Positions 47,614-56,292 of a stretch of 61,086 bases of DNA are shown piece by piece. Position 1 is the first letter of the stretch. Every line of letters starts with the position of its first letter. The DNA is from Thermoanaerobaculia bacterium (GTDB taxonomy: Bacteria > Acidobacteriota > Thermoanaerobaculia > Multivoradales > Multivoraceae): assembly GCA_022823665.1 (NCBI GenBank), contig JAJEHN010000003.1, forward strand, positions 1 to 61,086. Direction: 5' to 3'. Under the pieces are notes generated by a model. It was not told the origin of the DNA. It saw only the letters and a program-made list of their open reading frames with translations, and did no database searches. Made by a program: the position numbers and the translations under genes.

Positions 47614-49059
47614 ATGGCACGAACGGCTCTTCTCCCCTTCCTCCTCGCTTCGGTTGTTGCCTCCTGCGCGTCGGATCCTTCGCGTTCTCCTTCCAGCGCT
47701 ACCGACCGCCCCCCGAACTTCGTCATCGTCTTCGCCGACGACCTGGGTTGGGGCGACCTCGGCAGCTACGGCGCGCCCGTGATCCGTACGCCGCACCTCG
47801 ACCGGATGGCCGCCGAAGGCCAACGGTGGACGAACTTCTACGTGACCGCCTCGGTCTGCTCGCCGAGCCGGGCCGGCCTGCTGACCGGTCGGTTGCCGGT
47901 GCGCAACGGGCTCTACGGCGACCAGGTGCGGGTGCTGTTCCCGGACTTCGTGGGCGGGATCCAGGACGAGGAGATCACGCTCGCCGAGGCGCTCCGCGAC
48001 CTCGGTTACGCGACCGGCATGTTCGGCAAGTGGCATCTGGGCGACCGGCCGCGGTACCTGCCGACCCGGCACGGCTTCGACTACTGGTTCGGCATTCCCT
48101 ACTCGAACGACATGATGTCGACGCTCCCGCGCGAGGAGCAACGCGCCGCGTTCCTCGATCCGAAGATCGAGTACTGGGACGTGCCGCTCATCCGCTCGGA
48201 GCGCGACGAGGCCGGCGAGATCGTCACCGAGACGCTGGAGCAGCCGGCGGACCAGACGACGATCACGAAGCGCTACGCCGAGGAGGCGGTCGACTTCATT
48301 CGCGCTCACCGGGACGAGCCGTTCTTCGTCTACCTGCCGCACAGCATGCCCCACGTGCCGCTGTTCCGGGCGCCCGACTTCGAGGATCACAGCGACGCGG
48401 GGCTCTACGGCGACGTGATCGAGGAGATCGACTGGAGCGTGGGCCGGATCCTCGACACGCTGGAGGAGGAGGGGCTCGCGGAGAACACGGTGGTTTTCTT
48501 CAGCAGCGACAACGGTCCGTGGACCGCGTTCCGCACCCAGGGGGGCCTGGCGGGACCGCTCCGTGAAGGCAAGGGGATGACCTGGGACGGGGGCATGCGG
48601 GTGCCGGGGCTGTTCTGGTGGCCCGGGACGATCGCTCCCGACATCGTCACGGACGAGATCGGGTCGACGAGCGACCTGCTCGCGACCTTCCTCTCGCTGT
48701 CAGGCGGCGTCCTTCCGGACGACCGGCTGATGGACAGTCTCGATCTCGCGCCGGTACTTCGCGGTGACGGGGAGGGGCCGCGCGACGAGATGCCGTTCTA
48801 TCGCGGCAGTGAGCTCTACGCCTACCGGGTCGGGAACTTCAAGGCGCACTTCATCACGCAGGGTGCCTACGGTCTGGCGGGCGAGCGAACGGAGCACGAC
48901 CCGCCGCTGCTCTACGACCTGGCGCTCGACCCGGGCGAGCAATGGGACATCGCGGCGGACCGGCCCGAGGTTCTGGCGGTCGTCACATCGCGCGCCATGC
49001 GGCACCGGGCCGGCGTCGCCGTGGCGCCGTCGGAGTTCGACCGCCGCACGGGCGACTAG
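47614..49059 (+). CDS. Sulfatase lipoprotein
   Basis: 481 residues from ATG 47614. Lipobox in VVASC (Cys18), so anchored to a membrane. Sulfatase motif CSPSRAGLLTG: Cys82 would be converted to formylglycine by a separate enzyme. Metal ligands are visible: FADDLGWGD near the start and SSDNGPWTAF later. It cleaves sulfate esters from carbohydrates or other compounds. The substrate class is not visible. It is likely envelope-located and feeds on sulfated polysaccharide, as in marine or host-linked bacteria. No carbohydrate-degradation operon surrounds it. It ends tail to tail with the small membrane protein (4-bp overlap). Confidence 0.92.
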   Translation: MARTALLPFLLASVVASCASDPSRSPSSATDRPPNFVIVFADDLGWGDLGSYGAPVIRTPHLDRMAAEGQRWTNFYVTASVCSPSRAGLLTGRLPVRNGLYGDQVRVLFPDFVGGIQDEEITLAEALRDLGYATGMFGKWHLGDRPRYLPTRHGFDYWFGIPYSNDMMSTLPREEQRAAFLDPKIEYWDVPLIRSERDEAGEIVTETLEQPADQTTITKRYAEEAVDFIRAHRDEPFFVYLPHSMPHVPLFRAPDFEDHSDAGLYGDVIEEIDWSVGRILDTLEEEGLAENTVVFFSSDNGPWTAFRTQGGLAGPLREGKGMTWDGGMRVPGLFWWPGTIAPDIVTDEIGSTSDLLATFLSLSGGVLPDDRLMDSLDLAPVLRGDGEGPRDEMPFYRGSELYAYRVGNFKAHFITQGAYGLAGERTEHDPPLLYDLALDPGEQWDIAADRPEVLAVVTSRAMRHRAGVAVAPSEFDRRTGD

Positions 49060-49265
49060 CCGTCCGGGCTTCTTCCTTCGTCTTCCGTCGTCTGCTTCAG
49101 CCCTGTCGCGAGTCTGCGCAGTCGTTCGACGCGTTGCTGCCAGAGCAGGGCTTCACGGGCAACTTCCCTGGCCGCCCGCATGCCGCGGAGCCACCAGCCG
49201 AAGATTGCGCCGACCAGCCCCGCGGCGACCACCCAGATCCAGATCTCGAACAGGACGTACAGCAT
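49056..49265 (-). CDS. Small single-pass membrane protein
   Basis: 69 residues. A single transmembrane helix, FEIWIWVVAAGLVGAIFGWWL, begins near residue 6 and is followed by a basic, helical coiled-coil-like tail (RLRRLATGLKQTTEDE). It is 12 bp downstream of the OmpA-like gene, so both are probably in one operon. Its composition resembles the small helper or anchor proteins often found next to OmpA-like proteins. Role unknown. Confidence 0.55.
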   Translation of the reverse strand: MLYVLFEIWIWVVAAGLVGAIFGWWLRGMRAAREVAREALLWQQRVERLRRLATGLKQTTEDEGRSPDG

Positions 49266-49277
49266 GCGGATTCTGCT

Positions 49278-50294
49278 TCAGGGGCGGTGGAACACGCGGA
49301 ACTCGACGCCTCGACTTCCGCTCCCGCCGTCTTCGTCGTCCGGGCTGTCGCTGCCGTAGCCGAAGGCCAGCAGGCGGTCGGGATGAACGCTTGCGGAAAG
49401 TACTTCGCGGATGGACTCGGCCTGCGCGATGCTGAGCCGCCGGTCATCCTCCGGATCGTCGCCGGCAGCCGTGTGGACGATGATCTCGATCCGCGTGTCC
49501 GAGAACGCGTCCAGCAGTTCGCCGATTCCGGCAATGGCGGTCCGGGCGTCCTCGGTGAGCGCATCCGTACGACCCTGGAACGCGATCGGCTGCTCCCGCA
49601 GCAGGCGGCGGATCCGGTTCTGGGCGACCCTGTTCACTCCGACGGGAGCGACCGCGATGCCGTTGGCGATCGTCCAGCCGGTTTCGGCCGTTGCGGCAAT
49701 CGCGCGCACGTCGAACTCCAGGCGGTCGCGCATGCCTTCGCTCGATGTGTGGCCGGTCAGGGTCAACGTGCCGTCCTCGAGCTTCAGGCCGGCTCCCCCG
49801 TGCACCTGCCGCAGGAGCTGAATCAGCCTCGGGAGAGTCGGGATCCAGGGCGGTTCGGTCACGGCGTCGTCGACTTCCGTTTCGTCGATCACGTTGCCCT
49901 GACCCATGACCGCGGCCGCCGCGTCGAACAGCTCCTGCCGGCTCTCGGGGGTCGGCAGGCGTCCGGCCAGCAGCCAGATGTCGCCGTCAAGGCCGAACTC
50001 GAAGCTCGGCTCGACCGCCATCACGAGGCGGTTGTCAACGCTTCGCACTCCCGGCTCACCCGCCGCGCGTCGCGCCGCCTCGAGCCCGATCTCCGCGAAG
50101 GCGATCGTGCCGTGGAGCGCGATGGCGCGGCCGTCCGCTTCGATGCGGAGCCCACGCACGCCGACGTCCGCGAGCGTCGCGGTCGTTCGCGTCTCGATCG
50201 CCGCCTCGATGCGGGGGAGTTCGAGCGCGAAGCAGACGGCCCCCAGCAGCAGCAACAGGGCCACGCCCATCAGGATGACGCTCGGTTCTCTCAT
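49278..50294 (-). CDS. BON and OmpA-like domain protein
   Basis: 338 residues. An N-terminal membrane anchor (LMGVALLLLLGAVCFALEL, residues 8-26) is followed by two BON-like segments of about 70 residues each (GLRIEADGRAIALHGTIAF; GLKLEDGTLTLTGHTSS). An OmpA-like peptidoglycan-binding domain follows, about residues 230-338: SDTRIEIIVHTAAGDDPEDDRRLSIAQAESIREVL. It probably links the inner membrane to peptidoglycan. The usual Asp/Arg pair for binding diaminopimelate is partly changed (RRLSIAQAESI). Followed by the small membrane protein gene. Confidence 0.8.
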   Translation of the reverse strand: MREPSVILMGVALLLLLGAVCFALELPRIEAAIETRTTATLADVGVRGLRIEADGRAIALHGTIAFAEIGLEAARRAAGEPGVRSVDNRLVMAVEPSFEFGLDGDIWLLAGRLPTPESRQELFDAAAAVMGQGNVIDETEVDDAVTEPPWIPTLPRLIQLLRQVHGGAGLKLEDGTLTLTGHTSSEGMRDRLEFDVRAIAATAETGWTIANGIAVAPVGVNRVAQNRIRRLLREQPIAFQGRTDALTEDARTAIAGIGELLDAFSDTRIEIIVHTAAGDDPEDDRRLSIAQAESIREVLSASVHPDRLLAFGYGSDSPDDEDGGSGSRGVEFRVFHRP

Positions 50295-50327
50295 CGTCTC
50301 ATCGTGGTCGGCGCCGCGGCCGGCCGC

Positions 50328-50804
50328 CTAGCTGGAAGTGTGATCGGAGACGATCAGCCACTGTTCTCCGTGCCGCTCCACGAGCAACGTGAACAGACCG
50401 GTCGGCTCGTCGGATTCCCGTGTCAGCCGGAAGCGGCCGAAGACCATGGCGGCGTGCTCGGAGAGCACCCGGACGTCCAGGTCCTCGAAGGCCAGCGACC
50501 CCATCGCGGCGCGGTCGGGGTAGGTCTCGCGGTAACGCTCCAGCGTGTGCCTCCAGCCGCGGCGAACCTCGCCGCCCGAAGTGAAGCGCAACTCCTCGCT
50601 CCGCAGGTACCCCGCCATGAAGCCCTCGATGTCGCCGTCGTTCCAGGCCTCCACCTGGGCGTCGAGCACGTCGAGCACCGCCGCCGCGATCACTTGCGGG
50701 TCGAACGCCGGCTGCTGCTCCTGGAGTTCCGGCGGCTCACAGGCTACGAAGAGCACGCTGGCCGCGAACCCGGCGAGAGCGGAAGCTGCGGCTCCTCTAT
50801 TCAC
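50328..50804 (-). CDS. NTF2-like (DUF4440/SnoaL) lipoprotein
   Basis: 158 residues from a GTG at 50804 that overlaps the stop of the upstream lipoprotein gene (GTGA). Lipobox VLFVAC with Cys at residue 22. The NTF2-like fold follows: LDAQVEAWNDGDIEGFMAGY, FTSGGEVRRGWRHTLERYRETYP, FRLTRESDEPTGLFTLLVERHGEQWLIVSDHTS. Such small domains bind a ligand or act as an enzyme. As a lipoprotein, it lies in the envelope. The start on a GTG coupled to the upstream gene shows joint expression. Confidence 0.82.
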   Translation of the reverse strand: MNRGAAASALAGFAASVLFVACEPPELQEQQPAFDPQVIAAAVLDVLDAQVEAWNDGDIEGFMAGYLRSEELRFTSGGEVRRGWRHTLERYRETYPDRAAMGSLAFEDLDVRVLSEHAAMVFGRFRLTRESDEPTGLFTLLVERHGEQWLIVSDHTSS

Positions 50805-51634
50805 TCCGCGAGGTGTTCCACGTCGACATCGCGGAGCTCGATCTGCGAGACGAGAGGCAGTTCCTCCTCGACGTACGCCGGCGTGATGTCGTCGACGGTC
50901 AATCCTCCGTCCGGCGTGTTCAGGCCGTAGTTGTCCGCGTCGTAGAACAGCAGGCCGCCGATGCGGCGGTAGTTCCGGAGGGTGCGGAAGCGGAGCCCGG
51001 TGCCGGCGCTGTAGTCGTAGGCGAACTGCTCGAGCCGGGCGGTCTCCGGGTCGAACCAGTAGACGTAGGCGCTGTCGGCGCCGTCGCTGGAACCGGCCTG
51101 GAAGGTCACGCGGACCCGGTTCAACTGCCGTCCGCTCCATTCCTCCAGCCCCTGGTCTTCCTTGAAGGTGCCGGGGTCGTTCAGCTTGTAGGGCAGGAAG
51201 AGGAAGTACATGCGCTGGTTGACGTAGCTCTCCGCGCGCACCTGTTCTCTCTCGTCCATGTCCATCGGTTCGCCGCCCTCGGTCACCTCGAGAGCTCTGT
51301 TGTCGCGGCGGTACTCGCGCTCGTCGTCGCCGGCGGACGCCCGGATGACGTACTCGAAGCGGTCACCCTCGATCGTCGAGTCGACGTCGAAGCTCCCGGA
51401 ACGCGAAGCCACCGTCAGCCTGACCCGGGAACTCTCGAACAGATCGCCGCCGTGGTGTTCGATCGCGCGGTCGACGATCTCCAGCCGGTCCGACGTGCCG
51501 GGCGGCGCGACCGGCCGGGGCTCGGACACCGGCTCCGCGCCGGCGCAGGCGAGGAGGAAAGCGCCCGCGGCGGCGACGGCGAGCGTCGCGCCGACGGTTC
51601 CGTGCAGGGTTCCTGATTGCAACATGGCTTCCAT
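50801..51634 (-). CDS. DUF6503-like lipoprotein
   Basis: 277 residues from ATG 51634. Lipobox FLLAC with Cys30 after a hydrophobic stretch. The mature protein has IVDRAIEHHGGDLFESSRVRLTV and YVYWFDPETARLEQFAYDYS, like the DUF6503 group of lipoproteins (identified from memory). A lipocalin- or LolA-like beta fold is plausible. No reaction is known. It is coupled to the NTF2-like lipoprotein downstream. It diverges from the crotonase at 51694. Confidence 0.7.
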   Translation of the reverse strand: MEAMLQSGTLHGTVGATLAVAAAGAFLLACAGAEPVSEPRPVAPPGTSDRLEIVDRAIEHHGGDLFESSRVRLTVASRSGSFDVDSTIEGDRFEYVIRASAGDDEREYRRDNRALEVTEGGEPMDMDEREQVRAESYVNQRMYFLFLPYKLNDPGTFKEDQGLEEWSGRQLNRVRVTFQAGSSDGADSAYVYWFDPETARLEQFAYDYSAGTGLRFRTLRNYRRIGGLLFYDADNYGLNTPDGGLTVDDITPAYVEEELPLVSQIELRDVDVEHLAE

Positions 51635-51693
51635 GTTAGCGCCGCTGGTAGTCTCGGCCGCTCACTCTGAACAGCGGCTGGAGGCCATAGCGA

Positions 51694-52536
51694 ATGACCG
51701 AGTACGAACTCATCAAGTACGACGTGGACGATCCGATCGCCACGATCACCCTCAACCGGCCGGAGCAGTTGAACGCGATCACCGGCAGCATGATGGCCGA
51801 GATGAAGCACGCGATGGCGGCCGCCGAGCGCGACGAGCGCGTCGTCGGCATCGTCCTGACCGGCGCCGGCCGCGGGTTCTGCGCCGGCGCGGACATGCAG
51901 GGCCTCCAGGCCACCAGTCGCGGCGAGCGCGGCAGCGGCGGCGGAAACGACTTCGAGGACGCCCAGGCCGGTGCGATCGAGGAGATGGGCGAAGACAACT
52001 TCGGCGTCACCTTCAACTACCTGATGGCGGTGCGCAAGCCGATCGTCGCCGCGATCAACGGCCCCTGCGCGGGTCTCGGCTTCGCCATCGCGATGCTCTG
52101 CGACATCCGTCTCGCATCGGACCGGGCGGTCTTCACGTCAGCGTTCGTGAACCGCGGCCTGATCGCCGAGCACGGGCTGAGCTGGATCCTGCCCCGCGTG
52201 GCGGGCCCGGCCAACGCGCTCGACATTCTCTGGACGGGCCGCAAGTTCTACGGTCCGGAGGCGGCCCAGATGGGCGTCGTCAACCGCTCCGTGCCGCACG
52301 ACCGGCTCGTGCCCGAGGCCGAGAACTACGTCCGGGCGCTCGCCGAGCGCTCCGCGCCGATGTCGCTCAAGGTGATCAAGCAGCAGGTCTACCGTCACCT
52401 GATGATGGACACCGGCGACGCGCTCCGCGAATCGAACGAGTTGATGGCGGAGAGCCTGCAGCGCGGCGACTTCAAGGAAGGCGTCGCCTCCTTCGTCGAG
52501 CGCCGGCCGCCGAAGTTCCAGCGCATCACGAGCTGA
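51694..52536 (+). CDS. Enoyl-CoA hydratase/isomerase (crotonase)
   Basis: 280 residues. Crotonase motifs are NRPEQLNAITGSMMAEMKHAM, GAGRGFCAGADMQGL (oxyanion hole) and AINGPCAGLGFAIAMLCDIRLAS. RGLIAEHGLSWILPR contains the Glu usual for catalysis. It differs from the crotonase at 42488 and is not coupled to a thiolase. It probably acts in a separate acyl-CoA route. It converges with the small ORF at 52526 (11-bp overlap). Confidence 0.87.
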   Translation: MTEYELIKYDVDDPIATITLNRPEQLNAITGSMMAEMKHAMAAAERDERVVGIVLTGAGRGFCAGADMQGLQATSRGERGSGGGNDFEDAQAGAIEEMGEDNFGVTFNYLMAVRKPIVAAINGPCAGLGFAIAMLCDIRLASDRAVFTSAFVNRGLIAEHGLSWILPRVAGPANALDILWTGRKFYGPEAAQMGVVNRSVPHDRLVPEAENYVRALAERSAPMSLKVIKQQVYRHLMMDTGDALRESNELMAESLQRGDFKEGVASFVERRPPKFQRITS

Positions 52537-52744
52537 GCAGGGCCCTGGCCGCCTTGTAGACCTCCGCGTCGGACGGCTGCGGATCGCCGCGGAGTACCCG
52601 CGCCGCGGCTTCCAGCGCCCAGTCGAGGATCGCACCGGCGTTCGCGGTTGCCTCTCCGGGGGGAGCCTTCAGAACGGCCAGCGGGCTTTCCGGGGTCGGC
52701 TCGACCCTCGCCGACTCGACCGGCCAGTCCATCACCGCCAGCAA
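52526..52744 (-). CDS. Small conserved-looking ORF of uncertain start
   Basis: 72 residues if it starts at TTG 52744. The reading frame is open up to 52867, where it overlaps the deacetylase 3' end, and a CTG near 52810 is another start. The sequence is helical and Ala/Leu-rich (AGAILDWALEAAARVLRG, SDAEVYKAARALLSS) and looks coding rather than random. It could be a small unknown protein expressed with the deacetylase. No family is recognised. Low confidence, because no good ribosome site is seen. Confidence 0.4.
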   Translation of the reverse strand: MLAVMDWPVESARVEPTPESPLAVLKAPPGEATANAGAILDWALEAAARVLRGDPQPSDAEVYKAARALLSS

Positions 52745-52823
52745 CCGTCGCGCCTGAACCAGCCAGACGGCCGCCGTTTCTTCGGCAGTCGCGTTTCCCG
52801 TCGTCTCCAGGAGGAGCCGGCTC

Positions 52824-53852
52824 TCAGTCGACGCGGTCCCGCCTTTCCTTGAGCTCGCGGAAGGTCGTCAGCACCAGGCCCTCGTCCTCGATGACCTGCT
52901 TTACGCGGGGGTCGAGCATCGCCAGCATGTCGCCCTTGCGGCTGGGGCCGGAAGTCGAGATGTACTTGAAGTTCTCGCTCGGGTCGGTCGAGTGCATGAT
53001 GACCATCGTGACGCCGGGCCGCAGGTCGCGCAGGGCCTGCACGTAGCGCTCGACCTTGTACTCCGTCAGTTCCTCGTCCGTCGCGTCGGCGCCGCTCTCC
53101 GGGACCCAGCCGTAGCTCAGGTTGTGGAGGTCGTCGAGGACGGGCAGGCCGCCGTCCCAGATGCGCTGTCCGAGTTCGGTCGCGCGGCCGAGTCCCGGCG
53201 GCGTGTCCCGGCCCTGGGCTTCGTACTGGGCTTCGAGGATTTCGTTGTGGCCGCCGGGGAACATGAGCGGGATGCCCTCGTCGATGCCGACCTCGATGTA
53301 GCGCTCGAGGAAGTCCATCGTGGCGAACAGCGTGCCCATGTGCGAGTCGAGGTGCGTCGGCTCGAAACCCATCGTCCGGGCGCGGCGGATCTGCTCGCGG
53401 ACCTCGGCCTCCACCTCGTCGGGGGAGGCGTGGGCGACGACCTCGGCGACGCTCGACCACAGGGCGCCCTCCGGGTCGACCAGGCCGGGCGCCGCTTCGC
53501 GGCCCACCAGCGGTCCCCAGCGGTAGTCGTCCCATTCGGCGGTCAGGGTCAGGTGGAGGCCGGCGTCGATACCCGGGTTCTCCTCCAGGCCCCGCACGAG
53601 TTCCGGCACCCAGGGGCAGGGCATCATCACGCTCATCGAGTTCGCGGCGCCCTCCAGGATCGAGCGGAAGGCGCCGACGTTCGAGTCGTGCGACATGCCG
53701 GCGTCGTCGACGTGCAGGATGACGGCGCGGGTACCGGCGGGAAAGCCGAGCTTCTCGGCGTAGGTCTGCGCCTCGGCCTGGCATCCCGCGACGAGGACCG
53801 AGGCGAGGCAGAGAGTGATGACGACGGCGGCGGTCCGGGGCACGTTGCGCAT
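52824..53852 (-). CDS. ChbG/YdjC-family polysaccharide deacetylase lipoprotein
   Basis: 342 residues from ATG 53852. Lipobox SVLVAGC with Cys24. Family motifs are VILHVDDAGMSHDSN (first metal Asp), DAGLHLTLTAEW and PTHLDSHMGTLF (metal His). The enzyme removes acetyl groups from N-acetylated sugars such as diacetylchitobiose. As a lipoprotein it should act in the envelope. The phosphodiesterase gene ends 24 bp upstream on the same strand, so the two are probably co-transcribed. Confidence 0.87.
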   Translation of the reverse strand: MRNVPRTAAVVITLCLASVLVAGCQAEAQTYAEKLGFPAGTRAVILHVDDAGMSHDSNVGAFRSILEGAANSMSVMMPCPWVPELVRGLEENPGIDAGLHLTLTAEWDDYRWGPLVGREAAPGLVDPEGALWSSVAEVVAHASPDEVEAEVREQIRRARTMGFEPTHLDSHMGTLFATMDFLERYIEVGIDEGIPLMFPGGHNEILEAQYEAQGRDTPPGLGRATELGQRIWDGGLPVLDDLHNLSYGWVPESGADATDEELTEYKVERYVQALRDLRPGVTMVIMHSTDPSENFKYISTSGPSRKGDMLAMLDPRVKQVIEDEGLVLTTFRELKERRDRVD

Positions 53853-53876
53853 GGCGGTCTTTCCTCCCTCGTGGGC

Positions 53877-55523
53877 TTACTGCAGATCGGCCAGCCGGTC
53901 GACTCCGTCGAACCCCTCGAAGCCGGAGACGCCTTCGACGTCGAGGCCGAGGAGCGGGGCCAGGCTGGGCGCCAGGTCGATCGTGTTCGCGCGTTCTTCG
54001 ACGACGCGCCCGGCGCCGTCCTGGCGGCGGATGATGAGTGGAATGTGCGTGTCGTAACGGTACGGCGAGCCGTGACTGGCGGTGACGACCGAAAGCGGCA
54101 CCGGCAGTACGTTGGGCGACGGCACCGCGATCAGATCGCCGCTGCGGCTGGCGTAGTAGCTGTTCAGGTAGAGCTCGTGGAGAGGATCGGCCGGGTCGAG
54201 GTCCGCCGGTCGGACGACCTGGGCGACTAGCGGGCAGCCGCCGACCGTTTCGATGATCTCGTCTTCGACCGCCTTCCGGTCGGCGCCGGCCGCCTCGATC
54301 GCTTCGGTATCGAGATAGAAGGTGTCGAGCAGGAACTCACCGGCGCCGAAGCGCTCTTCGAGGCGCGAGAGCAACCGCTGCAGGCACAGGGTCTGCTCGG
54401 CGCCGAAACGGCCGCCGTCACCGCCGCCGCGCACGACCAGTTCCGGCACGATGCCAACGCCGTGGTCGGCGGAGAGACCGATCAGCACGTTGTCCAGGCC
54501 GACCTTCTCGTCGACGAAATCGAGCAGCTCACCGATCGTCCGGTCGAGCCGGAGGATCGTGTCCAGAGTTTCCGGCGCGTTGGGACCGAAACCGTGGCCG
54601 ACGGTGTCGAGCGCGGAGAAGCTGACCGCCAGCAGGTCGGGGTATTCGTCCGCCCCGAGTTCCTCGGCCTCGATCAACGCTTCGGCGAAATCCTCGAGGT
54701 AGCCATCCAGGAAGGGTGACCGGTAGATGGAGGCGTAGAAGGCGGATCGTTCGACCGTGTAGCCGCCGAGGGCGTGCGGGAACGTATCGGCGAACGAGCC
54801 GCGGTCGAGGGGCTCGATGTCGTAGGCGGACGTGTGCTCCAGCGGCAGAAGCGGTTCCCAGGCGTTGCCGAAGTGAACGGCGAGCCGGTCCTCCCCGTTG
54901 AAAGTCTCAAGCCAGTCCGGCTGTGCTTCCAGGTCTCCGTAATAGGGCGACGTAACCCAGGTGCCGCGGGAGCGGCTGTACCACCAGGCCCCGTCCGCGT
55001 GGTGTCCGCCCATCAGGATCGCCGCCCGGTCCTTGCCGCTGGCGGAGAACACCTTGGATTGCGGCCAGGCCGCCTTCATCAGGTCGCCGATCGTCGGCGC
55101 GAGCATGTTGCGCGGCGAGACGCCGTAGTCGGGATCCCCGCAGCAGTACGCGTCTTCGCCGGTCTCCCGGTCGAACCAGCCGTTGCCGATGATCCCGTGC
55201 CTCTTGGGGAACACGCCGGTGGCGAGGGTGGCGTGGCCGGGCGCCGTCTCGGTCGCGGCGTGGAAGTGGTGGGCGTCGGTGAAGACGATGCCTTCGCGCA
55301 GCAGCCGGCCCAGCCCCCCGGTGAGAAGGGGACGGAAGCGCTCCAGGTAGTCGGCTCGCATCTGATCGACGGTGATCAGGAGGACGAGGCGCGGCGCGCC
55401 GGCCGGTACCTCGGCGGCTGTTTCGGCGGCGGCGGCTTCCTCGTCGGGAGCGGCGGTCGGTGCGGCACAGGCGACGGCGAGCGCGAGAGCGGCCGGCGCC
55501 GTGAACAGTGCGAGCTTCTTCAT
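53877..55523 (-). CDS. Alkaline-phosphatase-superfamily protein (type I phosphodiesterase / PafA-like)
   Basis: 548 residues from ATG 55523. A lipobox AVAC at residue 19 gives a lipoprotein. The alkaline phosphatase fold is seen in VLLITVDQMRADYLERF (metal Asp) and the nucleophile motif ATETAPGHATLATG. FSALDTVGHGFG and GLSADHGVG carry further metal ligands. It hydrolyses phosphomono- or diesters in the envelope. Whether it prefers monoesters (PafA-like) or diesters cannot be decided. The start overlaps the PhyH stop (ATGA), so the operon runs PhyH, phosphatase, deacetylase. Confidence 0.88.
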   Translation of the reverse strand: MKKLALFTAPAALALAVACAAPTAAPDEEAAAAETAAEVPAGAPRLVLLITVDQMRADYLERFRPLLTGGLGRLLREGIVFTDAHHFHAATETAPGHATLATGVFPKRHGIIGNGWFDRETGEDAYCCGDPDYGVSPRNMLAPTIGDLMKAAWPQSKVFSASGKDRAAILMGGHHADGAWWYSRSRGTWVTSPYYGDLEAQPDWLETFNGEDRLAVHFGNAWEPLLPLEHTSAYDIEPLDRGSFADTFPHALGGYTVERSAFYASIYRSPFLDGYLEDFAEALIEAEELGADEYPDLLAVSFSALDTVGHGFGPNAPETLDTILRLDRTIGELLDFVDEKVGLDNVLIGLSADHGVGIVPELVVRGGGDGGRFGAEQTLCLQRLLSRLEERFGAGEFLLDTFYLDTEAIEAAGADRKAVEDEIIETVGGCPLVAQVVRPADLDPADPLHELYLNSYYASRSGDLIAVPSPNVLPVPLSVVTASHGSPYRYDTHIPLIIRRQDGAGRVVEERANTIDLAPSLAPLLGLDVEGVSGFEGFDGVDRLADLQ

Positions 55524-56263
55524 GTCTGCAACGCCTTCAGTGGGTGGCGACCGTCGACATGGCCCATGAACGGGGGATGGATGCCGTAGCCGATCAGTTC
55601 CTGGATGGTCTCGGAAAGGCGCGGCACTTCGCCGGCCGGTACGCCGAGAATGAAGTTCTCCTGCTGGCGGGCCCACGCCGGGCAGTACTGGATCGTGAGC
55701 CCGAGCCGCGAACCGGCCGAGCGGTTCTCGCCGCCGCCGTGGTAGAGGGTGCCGAGGAAGATGAGGAGGGACCCGGCCGGCATGATGACCGGCCTCGCTT
55801 CCGGCTCGTCGGGTCGCTCGCCGTTCCAGCGATGGCTGCCGGGCACGATGCGGGTGGCGCCGTTGTCTTCGGTGAAGTCGTCGAGCGCCCAGATCGTGCT
55901 GACGCCGAGCGCCTTCCTGGGCCGCGGCAGCGGATAGAACGAGTCGTCGTGGTGGAGGCTCTGCGCCACCGCGCCCGGGTGGATCAGGATGGCGTGGGCC
56001 ACCGAGAGCAGGAAGCCGGGTCCGAGCGTCGCTTCGCAGGCCGCCATCACCGCGGGGTGCGCGACCAGCGCATCGAACAGCCGCGACTTCGCGAGCAGGC
56101 CGTAGACCCGTTGCGTGTTGCGGCCCTCGAACGGGTTGCGGCCGAACAGATCGCGCTCGAAGTGGGGTTGGAGCACCTGGCGCAGCGCCTCCTGACGCTC
56201 GCGGTCGAGCACCCCTTCCAGGATGACGTAGCCGGTTTCTTCGAGTTCCTTGAGATGGTCCAC
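55520..56263 (-). CDS. Phytanoyl-CoA dioxygenase (PhyH) family protein
   Basis: 247 residues from a GTG at 56263; a longer frame to 56461 is unlikely, because it overlaps the divergent gene. PhyH motifs are ETGYVILEGVLD near the start, iron site HHDDSFYP (HxD) and HGGGENRSAGSRLG at the distal His/Arg. 2-oxoglutarate and Fe(II) dioxygenase that hydroxylates small lipids or other compounds. It is the first gene of the unit with the phosphatase, so a phospho-ester compound may be the shared substrate. It diverges from the ornithine-cyclodeaminase-like gene. Confidence 0.85.
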   Translation of the reverse strand: MDHLKELEETGYVILEGVLDRERQEALRQVLQPHFERDLFGRNPFEGRNTQRVYGLLAKSRLFDALVAHPAVMAACEATLGPGFLLSVAHAILIHPGAVAQSLHHDDSFYPLPRPRKALGVSTIWALDDFTEDNGATRIVPGSHRWNGERPDEPEARPVIMPAGSLLIFLGTLYHGGGENRSAGSRLGLTIQYCPAWARQQENFILGVPAGEVPRLSETIQELIGYGIHPPFMGHVDGRHPLKALQT

Positions 56264-56292
56264 GGCGGATGAGACTATCCTCCGCCACCTGC

